From positions 868,001 to 932,000 of the forward strand of contig CAVSEV010000005.1 of the NCBI GenBank assembly GCA_963727015.1: a DNA stretch of 64,000 bases, in the 5' to 3' direction. This DNA comes from DATFVJ01 sp963727015 (GTDB lineage Bacteria; Actinomycetota; Actinomycetes; Streptosporangiales; Streptosporangiaceae). This document shows, in pieces, positions 8,560 through 17,215 of the stretch. The position numbers were made by a program, and so were the translations under genes. The notes beneath the pieces were generated by a model. It did no database searches. It saw only the letters and a program-made list of their open reading frames with translations, and was not told the DNA's origin. How positions within the stretch are numbered: position 1 is the first letter of the stretch; each line of letters starts with the position of its first letter.

Positions 8560-10461
8560 ATGGACGGTGACATATCCGCCAGCCGGGACGCGGGAAACAC
8601 GCGCGTTCCGCTTGGTGGCCTGCCCGAATCCGCCACAGGAATGCCAGCCCAGGGCGGTCCAGCCCAGCCCGAGACCGGCCCAGCCCAGACCGAGACCCGC
8701 CCAGCCCAGACCGAGACCCGCCCAGCCCAGACGGGAGCGACCAGCCAGCCGAACGCGGCAGGCGCCGAGGCCGTCTTCGCCGAGTCGCTGGGAGACTGGC
8801 CCGGGATCGCCTTCCAGCCGAACGCGATCAGCGTGAGCGCGGGCTTCTTCACCTGGGAGATGCTCAGCGGAGAGGTCATCTGCGAGCCCGCCACCTACCG
8901 GCTGCACGGCATGCCCGAGGACACCTCCGCCACGATGGAGACCTTCCTGTCCCGGGTGCCCGAATCCGACCTCGCCGGCGTGGTCGAAGCCACCCGGCAG
9001 ATGATGGCGTCCTGCGGTACCTACCAGATCGAGTACCGGGTCAAGGCCGACGACGGCACGCTGCGGTCGATGGAGGCGCGTGGCAGGGTCCTTCCCGACC
9101 CCGACGGCCGCCCGGCCAGGATGATCGGCGTAGTCATGGATACCACCGCGATGCGGGCCAAGGCTGACGCGGAAGGACGCCGGCTGCGCGAAGGCGCGGG
9201 CCGCGCGCATCGCACGCAGGAATTCACCGCCGCGCTCGCCTCCGCGAGCAGCGTGGAAGCGATGATCGCGGCCGCGCGTGCTGGGATGGGCGGCTACGGC
9301 GCCGATAGCCTGATCATGGTCGCGGTGGAGGACGGGCGCCTGAACATCGTCGCCTCATGGGGTCTCGATCAGGCCGCCATTGGCGCGTTCACCGATGTGC
9401 GGCAGGGCATTCGCACTCCGATCGCCGACGCGATGGCGTGGCGGTCGGCGGTGTATCTCTGCTCGGCCGATGCGCTCGCGGGCGACTACCCGCAGCTGGC
9501 TGATATCGCCGCCCGCTCACCGCAGCGTTCCTGGGTGGCTCTCCCTGTGACAGGCTCGCACGAGCGTGTCGGTGCGTGCCTGATGGGCTTCGCCGCGTCG
9601 CATCAGTTCCTGCCGGAGGAACGTGCCCTGCTCATTGCGGCATCCGGTCTGCTCGCTCAGTCCCTGGAGCGTGCCCGCATGTATGAGTCGGAGCATGGCC
9701 TCGCCAGCGAACTGCAACAAGGTCTGCTGCCACGGGGGACGCTCGCCGCGCCAGGCGTGACGATCGCGACGCGCTACCAGGCAGCAACCTCAGGAATGGA
9801 GATCGGCGGAGACTTCTACGACGCCATCCGGCTCAAGCGCGGGCGGGTAGCCCTGGTCATCGGTGACGTCCAAGGACACAACCTTTTCGCCGCGTCGCTG
9901 ATGGGGCGGCTGCGGACCGCCGTGCACGCGTACGCACGCGAAGGCCATAGCCCGGCCGAGGTGATGGCCCGCACCAACCAGTGGCTCGTGGATCTGAACA
10001 CAGACCCTGACAGATCACTGTTCGCTACCTGCTGCTTCGTCGCACTCCAGCCGGCGACAGGCGAACTCGCCATGTGCCGGGCCGGTCATCCACCACCCGC
10101 CCTCGTCACACCGGAGGCCGGGCCGCGGATGCTCGAATGCGAAGGGGGGTTGCCGCTCGGGATCGACGCGAAGGCCCGCTATGCCACCGTCAAGATGCGT
10201 GTGCCGGCCGGCGCGGTGCTCGTGCTCACCACCGATGGCCTGCTGGAAACCGATGGCGACGACGTCGACTACAACGTCAGGTGCATGCTTGGCGCGCTCG
10301 AGCATGGGACGAAGACCGACCTGGAAACGCTCGCCGACGATCTGCTCAACAGCCCGCGCAGGCCACCGCGTCATGGGGACGACGTCGCGCTGCTCCTCGC
10401 CAGGCTCAATGAGCACGTTCCGCCGGTCTGGTCACGCCGCCGCCGCGCGATCTCGGATTGA
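8560..10461 (+). CDS. PAS-GAF-SpoIIE type PP2C phosphatase
   Basis: Sensor phosphatase of about 633 residues. The N-terminal 65 residues are a low-complexity linker with PAQTETR repeats. A PAS fold follows (about 80-200, with YRLHGMPEDT and the conserved IEYRVKADDGTLRSM), then a GAF fold (about 225-370), then a SpoIIE/PP2C domain. The last has GLLPRG, metal-binding Asp in GGDFYDAI and IGDVQGHN, and TDGL and HGDDVAL at the end. Such proteins dephosphorylate anti-anti-sigma factors in partner-switching stress control. No partner gene is adjacent. ATG 8560 is chosen; an in-frame TTG at 8539 is an alternative. Confidence 0.85.
   Translation: MDGDISASRDAGNTRVPLGGLPESATGMPAQGGPAQPETGPAQTETRPAQTETRPAQTGATSQPNAAGAEAVFAESLGDWPGIAFQPNAISVSAGFFTWEMLSGEVICEPATYRLHGMPEDTSATMETFLSRVPESDLAGVVEATRQMMASCGTYQIEYRVKADDGTLRSMEARGRVLPDPDGRPARMIGVVMDTTAMRAKADAEGRRLREGAGRAHRTQEFTAALASASSVEAMIAAARAGMGGYGADSLIMVAVEDGRLNIVASWGLDQAAIGAFTDVRQGIRTPIADAMAWRSAVYLCSADALAGDYPQLADIAARSPQRSWVALPVTGSHERVGACLMGFAASHQFLPEERALLIAASGLLAQSLERARMYESEHGLASELQQGLLPRGTLAAPGVTIATRYQAATSGMEIGGDFYDAIRLKRGRVALVIGDVQGHNLFAASLMGRLRTAVHAYAREGHSPAEVMARTNQWLVDLNTDPDRSLFATCCFVALQPATGELAMCRAGHPPPALVTPEAGPRMLECEGGLPLGIDAKARYATVKMRVPAGAVLVLTTDGLLETDGDDVDYNVRCMLGALEHGTKTDLETLADDLLNSPRRPPRHGDDVALLLARLNEHVPPVWSRRRRAISD
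8659..8731 (+). repeat. 21-bp tandem repeat inside the phosphatase coding start
   Basis: About three and a half copies of a 21-base unit containing CCCAGACCGAGACCCG encode repeated PAQTETR. The period is a multiple of three, so the frame is kept. Confidence 0.8.
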
Positions 10462-10635
10462 TCAGGCGGTTCACGCGCCGGGCCCGGCCTCGCCTTGACC
10501 CGCGCCGGATCGCCCCGGACGGCCTGCGCAACGGGAGCGCGGGCGGCCGGTCTAGAGTGACGAGAGTGCGGCACACCGCACTAGGGTGAGACATGCCCTA
10601 GAACCTGGACGCAGCCCGCAGCGGCAGGGGGGCAG

Positions 10636-12051
10636 ATGACGGCGGCAGCACAGGCCGGGGCCATGGTCATCTTTGGCATCAGCGGTGATCTGGCGCGCAA
10701 GATGACGTTCCGCGCGCTCTACCGCCTCGAGGCGAGCGGGCGGCTGGACTGCCCGGTGATCGGCGTCGCCATGGACGATTGGTCCGACGACGACCTGCGC
10801 CGCCATGCCCGCCAGGCTATCGACGCGGGCGCTGACGGGAACCCCGTCGACGCGCAGGCGGCCGACCGGCTGACCAGCCGGCTGACGTACGTACCCGGCG
10901 ACTTCACCGACGCTGCCACCTATGAGCGGCTGCGCGGGCGGCTCACCGGAAAGCCGAATCCGGTCTTCTACCTGGAGATCCCGCCTCCGCTCTTCGCGCC
11001 GGTGGTGACCGCACTCGGCGCGGCGGGCCTGACCAAGGGCGCGCGCGTGGTGGTGGAGAAGCCGTTCGGCCACGACCTCGGTTCGGCCAGGAAACTCAAC
11101 AGGGACCTGCGGTCCGTTCTCGCCGAAGACCAGATCCTGCGCATCGACCACTTTCTCGGTAAGCAACCAGTGCTCGACATTCAGTTCCTGCGGTTCGCGA
11201 ACTCGCTACTCGAGCCTGTCTGGAGCCGCGGCCACGTCGCCGCGGTCCAGCTGACCATGGCCGAGGATTTCGGCGTGGACGACCGGGGCTCCTTCTATGA
11301 CGGAGTCGGCGCCCTGCGCGATGTCGTGCAGAATCACATGCTCCAGGTGCTCTCCCTGATCGCCATGGACCCGCCGGTCGGTGCCACCGCGGACGCGCTG
11401 CATGACAAGCAGGCGGAAGTCTTCCGCGCGATGCCGGACGCGGATCCGGCCCATTATGTGCGCGGCCAGTACCAGGGGTTCCACGACGTACCGGGGGTGG
11501 CGCCCTCGTCGGGCACGGAGACCTACGCGGCGCTGCGCCTGGAGATCGACAATTGGCGCTGGGCCGGCGTGCCGTTCTTCATCCGGGCCGGCAAGGCGCT
11601 GGCCGGCCGCGTCACCGAGGTGCGGGTGATCCTCAAACGGCCCCCGCGTCTCGCGTTCCTGCGCGAACCCCGCCACCCCGGCCCGACCCAGGTGGTGCTG
11701 CGGATCGACCCGGATCCTGGATTGCGGGTCGTGCTGCTGTCCAAGGGTTCGGACGGCACGTCCGCTAAGAGCGTCTTCCTGGACCTTTCCTTTGAGGAAG
11801 AACTCGGCAAGCCGGCCCAGCCATACGAGCGTTTGCTGCACGACGCGCTGATCGGCGACCATTCGCTGTTCACGCGCGAGGACGGCGTCGAGGAAACCTG
11901 GCGGGTCCTGCAGCCCCTCCTGGCGAATGCGCCGCCCGCGCAGCCCTACGAGCGCGGATCCTGGGGCCCGGCTGAAGCCGACAACCTGGTCCGGGGGCAC
12001 GAACCCTGGCTGCAGCCGTGGTTGCCCGACCCCGCCAAGGGACACACTTAA
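10636..12051 (+). CDS. zwf: glucose-6-phosphate 1-dehydrogenase
   Basis: 471 residues, the usual length. The N-terminal nucleotide fold starts with FGISGDLARKM, followed by the VVEKPFGHD motif and the catalytic signature RIDHFLGKQPV, whose His is the base and Lys binds substrate. It oxidises glucose-6-phosphate to 6-phosphogluconolactone with NAD(P)+, the entry step of the oxidative pentose phosphate pathway. ATG 10636 has GGGGGGCAG just upstream. The downstream neighbour is the 6-phosphogluconate dehydrogenase gene, so two pathway steps sit together; a tandem-repeat gap of about 145 bases separates them. Confidence 0.95.
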   Translation: MTAAAQAGAMVIFGISGDLARKMTFRALYRLEASGRLDCPVIGVAMDDWSDDDLRRHARQAIDAGADGNPVDAQAADRLTSRLTYVPGDFTDAATYERLRGRLTGKPNPVFYLEIPPPLFAPVVTALGAAGLTKGARVVVEKPFGHDLGSARKLNRDLRSVLAEDQILRIDHFLGKQPVLDIQFLRFANSLLEPVWSRGHVAAVQLTMAEDFGVDDRGSFYDGVGALRDVVQNHMLQVLSLIAMDPPVGATADALHDKQAEVFRAMPDADPAHYVRGQYQGFHDVPGVAPSSGTETYAALRLEIDNWRWAGVPFFIRAGKALAGRVTEVRVILKRPPRLAFLREPRHPGPTQVVLRIDPDPGLRVVLLSKGSDGTSAKSVFLDLSFEEELGKPAQPYERLLHDALIGDHSLFTREDGVEETWRVLQPLLANAPPAQPYERGSWGPAEADNLVRGHEPWLQPWLPDPAKGHT

Positions 12052-12072
12052 GTGACCAGAAAAGGCAGCCGC

Positions 12073-12178
12073 CGGACAGCTAAGCGCCGGCAGCTAAGGA
12101 CCGGCAGCTAAGCACCGGCAGCTAAGGACTGGCAGCTAAGGACTGGCAGCTAAGCACCGGCAGCTAAGCACTGGCAGG
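12073..12178 (+). repeat. 14-bp tandem repeats between zwf and gnd
   Basis: Seven to eight copies of a unit like GGCAGCTAAGCACC, varying at two or three positions, fill the gap. The unit contains TAA, so the stretch is not coding on this strand. It ends just before the AGGAGG-containing leader of gnd. Confidence 0.85.
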
Positions 12179-12196
12179 AATGGAGAGGAGGCAGCG

Positions 12197-13234
12197 ATGG
12201 CGCCAGCGGCGTCGATGCAGCTTGGCATGGTGGGACTCGGCCGGATGGGAGGAAACATCGTCCGCCGCCTGATGCGTGCCGGTCACGAATGCGTGGTCTT
12301 TGACCGGACCCCTGCTGTCACCAAGGCGCTCGCCGACGAGGGCGCGATCGGCGCGTCATCAGTCGCGGATTTCGTGTCGAAGCTGCGGGCACCAAGGGCG
12401 GCGTGGGTAATGGTCCCGGCCGGTGAAATAACCGAGCGCACCATCGAGGCGCTGGCCGGTGAAATGTCGGCCGGGGACATTATCATCGACGGCGGGAACT
12501 CCTATTACCGCGACGACATCCGGCGCGCCAGGAAACTTGCCGCGCGCGGCATCAGGCTGGTGGACTGCGGCACGAGCGGTGGGGTCTGGGGCCTTGAGCG
12601 CGGTTACTGCCTCATGATCGGCGGCGACGGGGACGCGGTAACGCACCTGGACCCGATTTTCGCGGCCCTTGCACCCGGGATCGAGGCCGCCGAGCGCACG
12701 CCGGGACGGTCAGGCGAACCCGAACCCTCCGAGCAGGGCTATCTGCATTGCGGGCCCAATGGCTCCGGCCACTTCGTCAAAATGGTCCACAACGGGATCG
12801 AATACGGCATGATGGCCTCCATTGCCGAGGGCCTGAACGTGTTGCACAATGCCGACATCGGCAAGGCGGGCTCGGCGGCGGCGGATGCGGAGACCGCGCC
12901 GCTGGAGAATCCAGAGTTCTACCAGTTCGATATCGACACCACAGCAGTCGCGGAGGTGTGGCGGCGCGGCAGCGTAGTCGGTTCCTGGCTGCTCGACCTG
13001 ACCGCGATCGCCCTGCACGATTCGCCCGATCTCGCCGAATTCTCCGGGCGGGTATCTGATTCCGGTGAGGGGCGCTGGACCTCCATTGCCGCGATCGACG
13101 AGGGAGTGCCGACCCCGGTGCTGACCTCTGCGCTCTACTCCCGCTTCGCCTCACGCGACCTGGGTGATTTCGCGAACCGCGCGCTTTCCGCCATGCGCAA
13201 GCAATTCGGCGGGCACGACGAGAAGAAGGTCTGA
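12197..13234 (+). CDS. gnd: 6-phosphogluconate dehydrogenase, decarboxylating (short form)
   Basis: 345 residues. It has a Rossmann motif GLGRMGGNIVRRL, the substrate-binding DGGNSYYRDD, the GTSGGVWGLERGYC loop and the catalytic Lys/Asn segment CGPNGSGHFVKMVHNGIEYGMM. The length matches the short, often NAD-linked GntZ/YqeC class rather than the 470-residue form. It makes ribulose-5-phosphate from 6-phosphogluconate. A clear GGAGAGGAGG precedes ATG 12197. With zwf upstream it forms an oxidative pentose phosphate pair. Confidence 0.92.
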   Translation: MAPAASMQLGMVGLGRMGGNIVRRLMRAGHECVVFDRTPAVTKALADEGAIGASSVADFVSKLRAPRAAWVMVPAGEITERTIEALAGEMSAGDIIIDGGNSYYRDDIRRARKLAARGIRLVDCGTSGGVWGLERGYCLMIGGDGDAVTHLDPIFAALAPGIEAAERTPGRSGEPEPSEQGYLHCGPNGSGHFVKMVHNGIEYGMMASIAEGLNVLHNADIGKAGSAAADAETAPLENPEFYQFDIDTTAVAEVWRRGSVVGSWLLDLTAIALHDSPDLAEFSGRVSDSGEGRWTSIAAIDEGVPTPVLTSALYSRFASRDLGDFANRALSAMRKQFGGHDEKKV

Positions 13235-13398
13235 ACCGCTAACGGCTGCGCGGGCCGCGACCTTCAGCGGCCGGCGCCGCTTCCGGGGTGGCAAAGATCC
13301 CCAGGGACTGCGCGCACGCGGGCCGGAGCGCCCGCCGCTGGCTGAAGGCCATCCGGCCGGACTCACCAGCCCCACCCGCAGCGCCCGTCGGCAACGGC

Positions 13399-13761
13399 CT
13401 AAGTTGTGCTCAGCACTGCTGACAGTGCGTCGAGGGCCGAGGGCACCAGCGCGTAGTACGCCCACACGCCTCGCTTGTCGCGGGTGAGGATTCCCGCGTC
13501 TACGAGGATCTTGAGGTGGTGGGAGATGGTCGGCTGGGTGAGGCCGAGGGGCTCGGTCAGCTCACAGACGCATGCTTCGGTGCCCGCGTGCGCGGCGACC
13601 ATCGAGACCAGTCGCAGCCGGGTGGGATCGGCGAGCGCCTTGAGCAGGCGCGCGAGGTCGGCCGCCTGCCGCGCGGTGATCGGCTCGTGCAGGAGTGGCG
13701 CGCAGCAAGCGTCCGCAAGCGGCAGTGTGGGCAGGCCCTGACTGGTCGCTGAGGTGCTCAC
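13399..13761 (-). CDS. arsR: ArsR-family metalloregulator
   Basis: 120-residue winged-helix protein. The recognition helix region is LGLTQPTISHHLKIL and the ACVCELTE segment matches the ELCVCDL metal site of ArsR. A further CC pair lies near the N-terminus (DACCAPL). It should repress the divergent arsenic genes and release DNA upon binding As(III). It faces arsM across a 99-base gap carrying two copies of a putative operator. The C-terminal half (VWAYYALVP) is the wing. Confidence 0.88.
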   Translation of the reverse strand: MSTSATSQGLPTLPLADACCAPLLHEPITARQAADLARLLKALADPTRLRLVSMVAAHAGTEACVCELTEPLGLTQPTISHHLKILVDAGILTRDKRGVWAYYALVPSALDALSAVLSTT

Positions 13762-13781
13762 CTCGTCATTATGCGGGTAGG

Positions 13782-13832
13782 CATTGACATCTGTCTATGT
13801 CTTGGCCAGGTAGACATTGACAATCATCTATG
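13782..13832. promoter_or_regulatory. paired ArsR operator candidates
   Basis: CATTGACATCTGTCTATG (13782-13799) and CATTGACAATCATCTATG (13815-13832) are direct repeats 33 bases apart, about three helical turns, in the arsR-arsM gap. Each has the ArsR-type core of a TTGACA/TCTATG partial dyad, and each TTGACA could also act as a -35 element. Confidence 0.6.
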
Positions 13833-13860
13833 CGTTGGATCTTGCACAGGGGTGATCGTG

Positions 13861-14694
13861 ATGAGCGACGAGGCAACCACCGATCTACGCGAACTGGTCC
13901 GGTCCCGGTACAGCGAAGCCGCCCGCGCGGTTCTGGCGCCTGCGGGGGACGCGTCCGCCGGTTGCTGCGGCAGTTCCCGCTGCTGCGTGGATTACCGCGC
14001 TGGCTCGGATTCGCCGACCGGTGCTGGGTCGGCCGTGCCGGGTTCCGCGGACTGCTTCGGCGAGCCGCTGTACGGCGAGGGCGAGACCGACGGGCTGCCG
14101 GCGCGGGCGGTACAGGCCAGCCTGGGATGCGGGAACCCGCTGGCGGTCGCGGATCTGCACGAGGGGGAGCGGGTGCTGGACCTGGGCTCGGGCGGCGGCG
14201 TCGACGTGCTCATCTCAGCTCGGCGGGTCGGCCCAGCTGGCTTCCCATACGGCGTCGACATGACCGACGACATGCTGACCCTGGCCCGCGCGAACGCCGC
14301 CGAAGCCGGCGCCGGAAATGTGGAGTTCCGCAAGGGCGAGATTGAGGCAGTGCCACTGCCCGACGCTGCCGTGGATGTGGTGATCTCCAACTGCGTGATC
14401 AACCTGTCCACCGACAAGCCGGCCGTGCTGACGGAGATGTTCCGCGTCCTTGTTCCCGGCGGGCGGATCGGCATCTCGGATGTCGTGGCAGAAGACCACC
14501 TCTCCCCGGCCGACCGCGCTGCGGCCGGCTCCTATGCCGGGTGTATCGCCGGGGCACTGTCTCGTGCCGAGTACCTGGCCGGGCTCACGGCAGCAGGTTT
14601 CGCCGATGCGTCGGTCACCTTGACGGCGGAGGCGGCACCGGGCATGCACGCGGCGATCATCCGAGCGGTCAAGCCCGCCGCCAGATCCGAATGA
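13861..14694 (+). CDS. arsM: arsenite S-adenosylmethionine methyltransferase
   Basis: 277 residues. The SAM-binding motif is VLDLGSGGGVDVL. Arsenic-binding cysteines lie at CCGSSRCC (about residues 37-44), in LGCGNP and in ISNCVIN, the spacing expected for ArsM. The family adds methyl groups to As(III), giving volatile or less toxic species. ATG 13861 is chosen because it starts the conserved region after AGGGGTG; the open frame extends upstream into the operator. The stop overlaps the next ATG (ATGA), so arsM and the channel gene are co-translated. Confidence 0.9.
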   Translation: MSDEATTDLRELVRSRYSEAARAVLAPAGDASAGCCGSSRCCVDYRAGSDSPTGAGSAVPGSADCFGEPLYGEGETDGLPARAVQASLGCGNPLAVADLHEGERVLDLGSGGGVDVLISARRVGPAGFPYGVDMTDDMLTLARANAAEAGAGNVEFRKGEIEAVPLPDAAVDVVISNCVINLSTDKPAVLTEMFRVLVPGGRIGISDVVAEDHLSPADRAAAGSYAGCIAGALSRAEYLAGLTAAGFADASVTLTAEAAPGMHAAIIRAVKPAARSE

Positions 14695-15410
14695 GGACTA
14701 CCGCCTGGCGGCGGATGGTGGCCGAGTTCACCGGCACCGGGCTGCTCGTATCTGTCGTGGTCGGGTCCGGCATCGCCGTCTCCAGGCTCACCGGAGACAG
14801 CGCGCTGCGGCTACTGGTCAACTCCCTGGTGACAGCCCTCGGCCTGGCCGTGCTGATTCTGCTGTTCGGGCCGGCCGGGGGCGCGCACTTCAATCCCGTC
14901 GTCACCGCATCGGACTGGATACTCGGCCGCGGCACCACGCACGGCTATGGCCTCGGCGAGGCCGCCGCCGTCATCGCTTGCCAGATCCTCGGCGCAATCA
15001 GAGGTGCCGCCCTGGCCGATGTCATGTTCGCCCAGCCCGTGCTCAGCGCCTCCCATACCCGCCGCGGTGGGGCGCCCATCCTGTTCAGCGAAGTCGTCGC
15101 GACTGCCGGGCTTCTCCTGCTGATCGTCGCCCTGGCCCGGACCGGCAGGACGGTGCACGCCGCATGGTCGGTGGGGGCATACATCGGCGCGGCCTACTGG
15201 TTCACCGCCTCCACGTCCTTCGCTAACCCCGCCGTCACCGTCGGGCGGACGCTCACGGACACATACACGGGAATCGCCCCGGCATCCGCGCCGGCCTTCG
15301 TCGCCGCCGAGATCCTCGGCGGCGCTCTCGGCGCACTGCTCGCCGTCACCGTCTACCCGGTCCAGCGGGGCCGGGCGCGCGCTGACGAGCCAGCCCGGCT
15401 GGCTGGCTGA
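14691..15410 (+). CDS. MIP/aquaporin-family channel in arsenic operon
   Basis: 239 residues with six membrane segments and two half-helix motifs: NPV in HFNPVVT and NPA in FANPAVTVGR. This is an aquaglyceroporin-like fold. In ars operons such channels (AqpS type) let arsenite leave down its gradient or pass methylated arsenicals. No ArsB or Acr3 pump is present, so this channel is probably the exit route for arsenite made by ArsC; that role is inference. Starts at ATG 14691 overlapping the arsM stop. Confidence 0.85.
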   Translation: MRTTAWRRMVAEFTGTGLLVSVVVGSGIAVSRLTGDSALRLLVNSLVTALGLAVLILLFGPAGGAHFNPVVTASDWILGRGTTHGYGLGEAAAVIACQILGAIRGAALADVMFAQPVLSASHTRRGGAPILFSEVVATAGLLLLIVALARTGRTVHAAWSVGAYIGAAYWFTASTSFANPAVTVGRTLTDTYTGIAPASAPAFVAAEILGGALGALLAVTVYPVQRGRARADEPARLAG

Positions 15411-15411
15411 C

Positions 15412-15512
15412 TTGAGGGCATGGCTTGGCTCGCAAGCAGCGCTGACTGGCTCGGCTCGCAGGCAGGGCGCGCTGGCAGGCAGGGCGGGCCGGCAGGGCTG
15501 GGCTGGCTGGCA
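15412..15512 (+). repeat. decayed tandem repeat between channel and arsC
   Basis: Repeated GGCTCGCAAGCAG, GGCTCGCAGGCAGGGC and GGCAGGCAGGGC blocks (periods of 12-20) fill the gap. The frame into arsC is open through it, giving a misleading longer N-terminus. Confidence 0.65.
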
Positions 15513-15525
15513 CGAAAGGAATCCC

Positions 15526-15927
15526 ATGGCCGATATCCCTGAAGTGCTCTTCGTCTGCACCCATAAGGCGGGGCGTTCCCAGATGGCCGCCGGGCTGCTC
15601 GATCACCTAGCCGCCGGACGCGTTCGGGTGATCTCCGCCGGGTCACAGCCCGCCACCCAGCTCAACCCAGCAGTCGTCCAGGCCATGGCCGAGATAGGCG
15701 TCGATATCTCCCGCGAATACCCCAGGCCACTCACCGCCGATAAGGTACGGGCCGCCGATATCGTGATCACCATGGGCTGCGGCGACGCGTGCCCGGTCTA
15801 CGCGGGCAAGCGCTACATCGACTGGGATCTACCCGACCCCGCGGGTCTCAGCATCGAAGCCGTGCGTCCCATCCGCGACGACATTCACCAGCGTGTCGTC
15901 GCGCTGCTCGGTGAGCTATCGGCCTGA
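15526..15927 (+). CDS. arsC: arsenate reductase, LMW-phosphatase fold, mycothiol type
   Basis: 133 residues. The phosphate loop VCTHKAGRS sits at the N-terminus (Cys-x5-Arg) and a second conserved Cys pair in MGCGDACP precedes the DWDLPDP motif carrying the catalytic Asp. The short length and GDACPVYAGKRY segment fit actinobacterial arsenate-mycothiol transferases. It converts arsenate to arsenite. ATG 15526 follows GAAAGGA; the upstream in-frame stretch is repeat sequence. It completes the ars set with arsM and the channel. Confidence 0.88.
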   Translation: MADIPEVLFVCTHKAGRSQMAAGLLDHLAAGRVRVISAGSQPATQLNPAVVQAMAEIGVDISREYPRPLTADKVRAADIVITMGCGDACPVYAGKRYIDWDLPDPAGLSIEAVRPIRDDIHQRVVALLGELSA

Positions 15928-15951
15928 TGGCGTTGGCGGCCACCGGGGTCC

Positions 15952-16872
15952 CTAAGCCAGGTGCTCAGCGCTCGTGTAGGCCGGCGGCCTCGACCGTGCG
16001 GGCGAATTCCGCGCCGCCTCACGTGCGTCCTGGGCGCGCTGGGCAGCATTGCCCGAGACCCATTTGAGCGCTGTCGGCAGCAGGATGGTCGGAACCACCA
16101 GCGGCAAGAGCAGCAGCTGCAGCCAGTCCCAGAGCGTGTTTCCCTGGTAGCCCGTCCAGGTCCACCTCAAGGCATAGCCGCCGATAATGGTGACGGTCCA
16201 CCCGGCAGCCATGAACACGATGCCTGCCTTGTGATAAGAGCGCAGCGCGCGAACGGACGACGGCAAGACTCCGAAGCTGGCCACCGCCACCGGCAGCAAG
16301 ATCAGTCCAAACCAGTCCCACAACGTGTTGCCGGGGAAGCCGGTCCACTTGAGCGGAACCAGGTAGCCGGCCGCAACGAGCCCCATGAAGGCCGCGATGA
16401 CGACCACGTACGTGACTCGCCTGGCTCGGCTGATGTAATCCCCGTGCTTGATCCATAGGGGGATGGTGCCGGCGACGACCGGTAGCAGCAGAAGCTGAAG
16501 CCAGTCCCACAGCTGCTTGTTGGCCCGGAAGCCGGTCCACTCCCATCCCCGGATGTAGCCGCCCCAGAGCGCGACCAATGCGACGACCACGAGGACGCTG
16601 ATAGCGCATTTCTTCACCCGCTCGTTTCTCATGAGGGTGCGCAGGGCGCCACCTGTCTCCGCGGCTTCGGCTGCACGCTTCTGCACTGTCTCCGGTGAAG
16701 GAGCCCATGGGAGGCCGAGCTCCTCCAGCTTTGCCGCTAGCGCTCTGTTCGTCAGCGTCTTCGCTGTGCTCACGACGTCGGCCTCGCCGTGATCGGCCAC
16801 CTTCTCCAGTTCCACGAGGGCGCTGAGTCCCAGGAACTCGTCCGGCTCGATGGTGATTGTCAGGGCGGCCAT
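15952..16872 (-). CDS. membrane protein with three W-rich repeats, unknown function
   Basis: 306 residues. A soluble N-terminal part (about 1-85, acidic, perhaps helical) is followed by three repeats of about 63 residues. Each holds a membrane helix, a loop W-x-WTG[FY]-x-N-x-LWDW, and a second helix rich in LLLPV. The loops read EWTGFRANKQLWDW, KWTGFPGNTLWDW and TWTGYQGNTLWDW. The C-terminus is a charged tail. AAAGGAG lies 8 bases before ATG 16872. The repeats imply six membrane helices and duplicated loops facing one side. I do not recognise the family; the W/N/G-rich loops could bind a ligand. Confidence 0.7.
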   Translation of the reverse strand: MAALTITIEPDEFLGLSALVELEKVADHGEADVVSTAKTLTNRALAAKLEELGLPWAPSPETVQKRAAEAAETGGALRTLMRNERVKKCAISVLVVVALVALWGGYIRGWEWTGFRANKQLWDWLQLLLLPVVAGTIPLWIKHGDYISRARRVTYVVVIAAFMGLVAAGYLVPLKWTGFPGNTLWDWFGLILLPVAVASFGVLPSSVRALRSYHKAGIVFMAAGWTVTIIGGYALRWTWTGYQGNTLWDWLQLLLLPLVVPTILLPTALKWVSGNAAQRAQDAREAARNSPARSRPPAYTSAEHLA

Positions 16873-17215
16873 CTGGCAGCTCCTTTCAAGTGAGTGCACC
16901 GGTTTGAGGGGCTGTCATGCAGAGGGCACTGACGGCGGGGAAATACCGTCTCGGCGAGCTGGATGTACGCCAGAAGCCGGTCATTTGTTTTCAGCTCCAC
17001 GAGACTGCGCCAGGTGAGCGGTTCGCCCGTGCCATGCCTCCAGGCTCGCCGCTGGCCCGAGGGGATCGGCTGGGGGTTGGGGGGAAATGCTGTGGGGTAG
17101 CCGATCGCCGGCGGCAGCGAAGATGAAGGTGCCGGCTGTGGTCGCTGTGGCGAGGCAGGCTGAGTGAGTGCTGCCGCCAGGTCACCACCCGGCCTGCAGT
17201 TGGCGGGCACGAGCC
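16873..17215 (-). other. gap with a weak minus-strand reading frame
   Basis: A minus frame 17270-16860 is open, with a Pro-rich middle and a more protein-like end (LTWRSLVELKTNDRLLAYIQ) that overlaps the start of the next gene by 13 bases. It might be the 3' remnant of a coding region. There is no clear ribosome site and its first part overlaps the glycosyltransferase pseudogene, so it is not called a gene. Confidence 0.25.
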
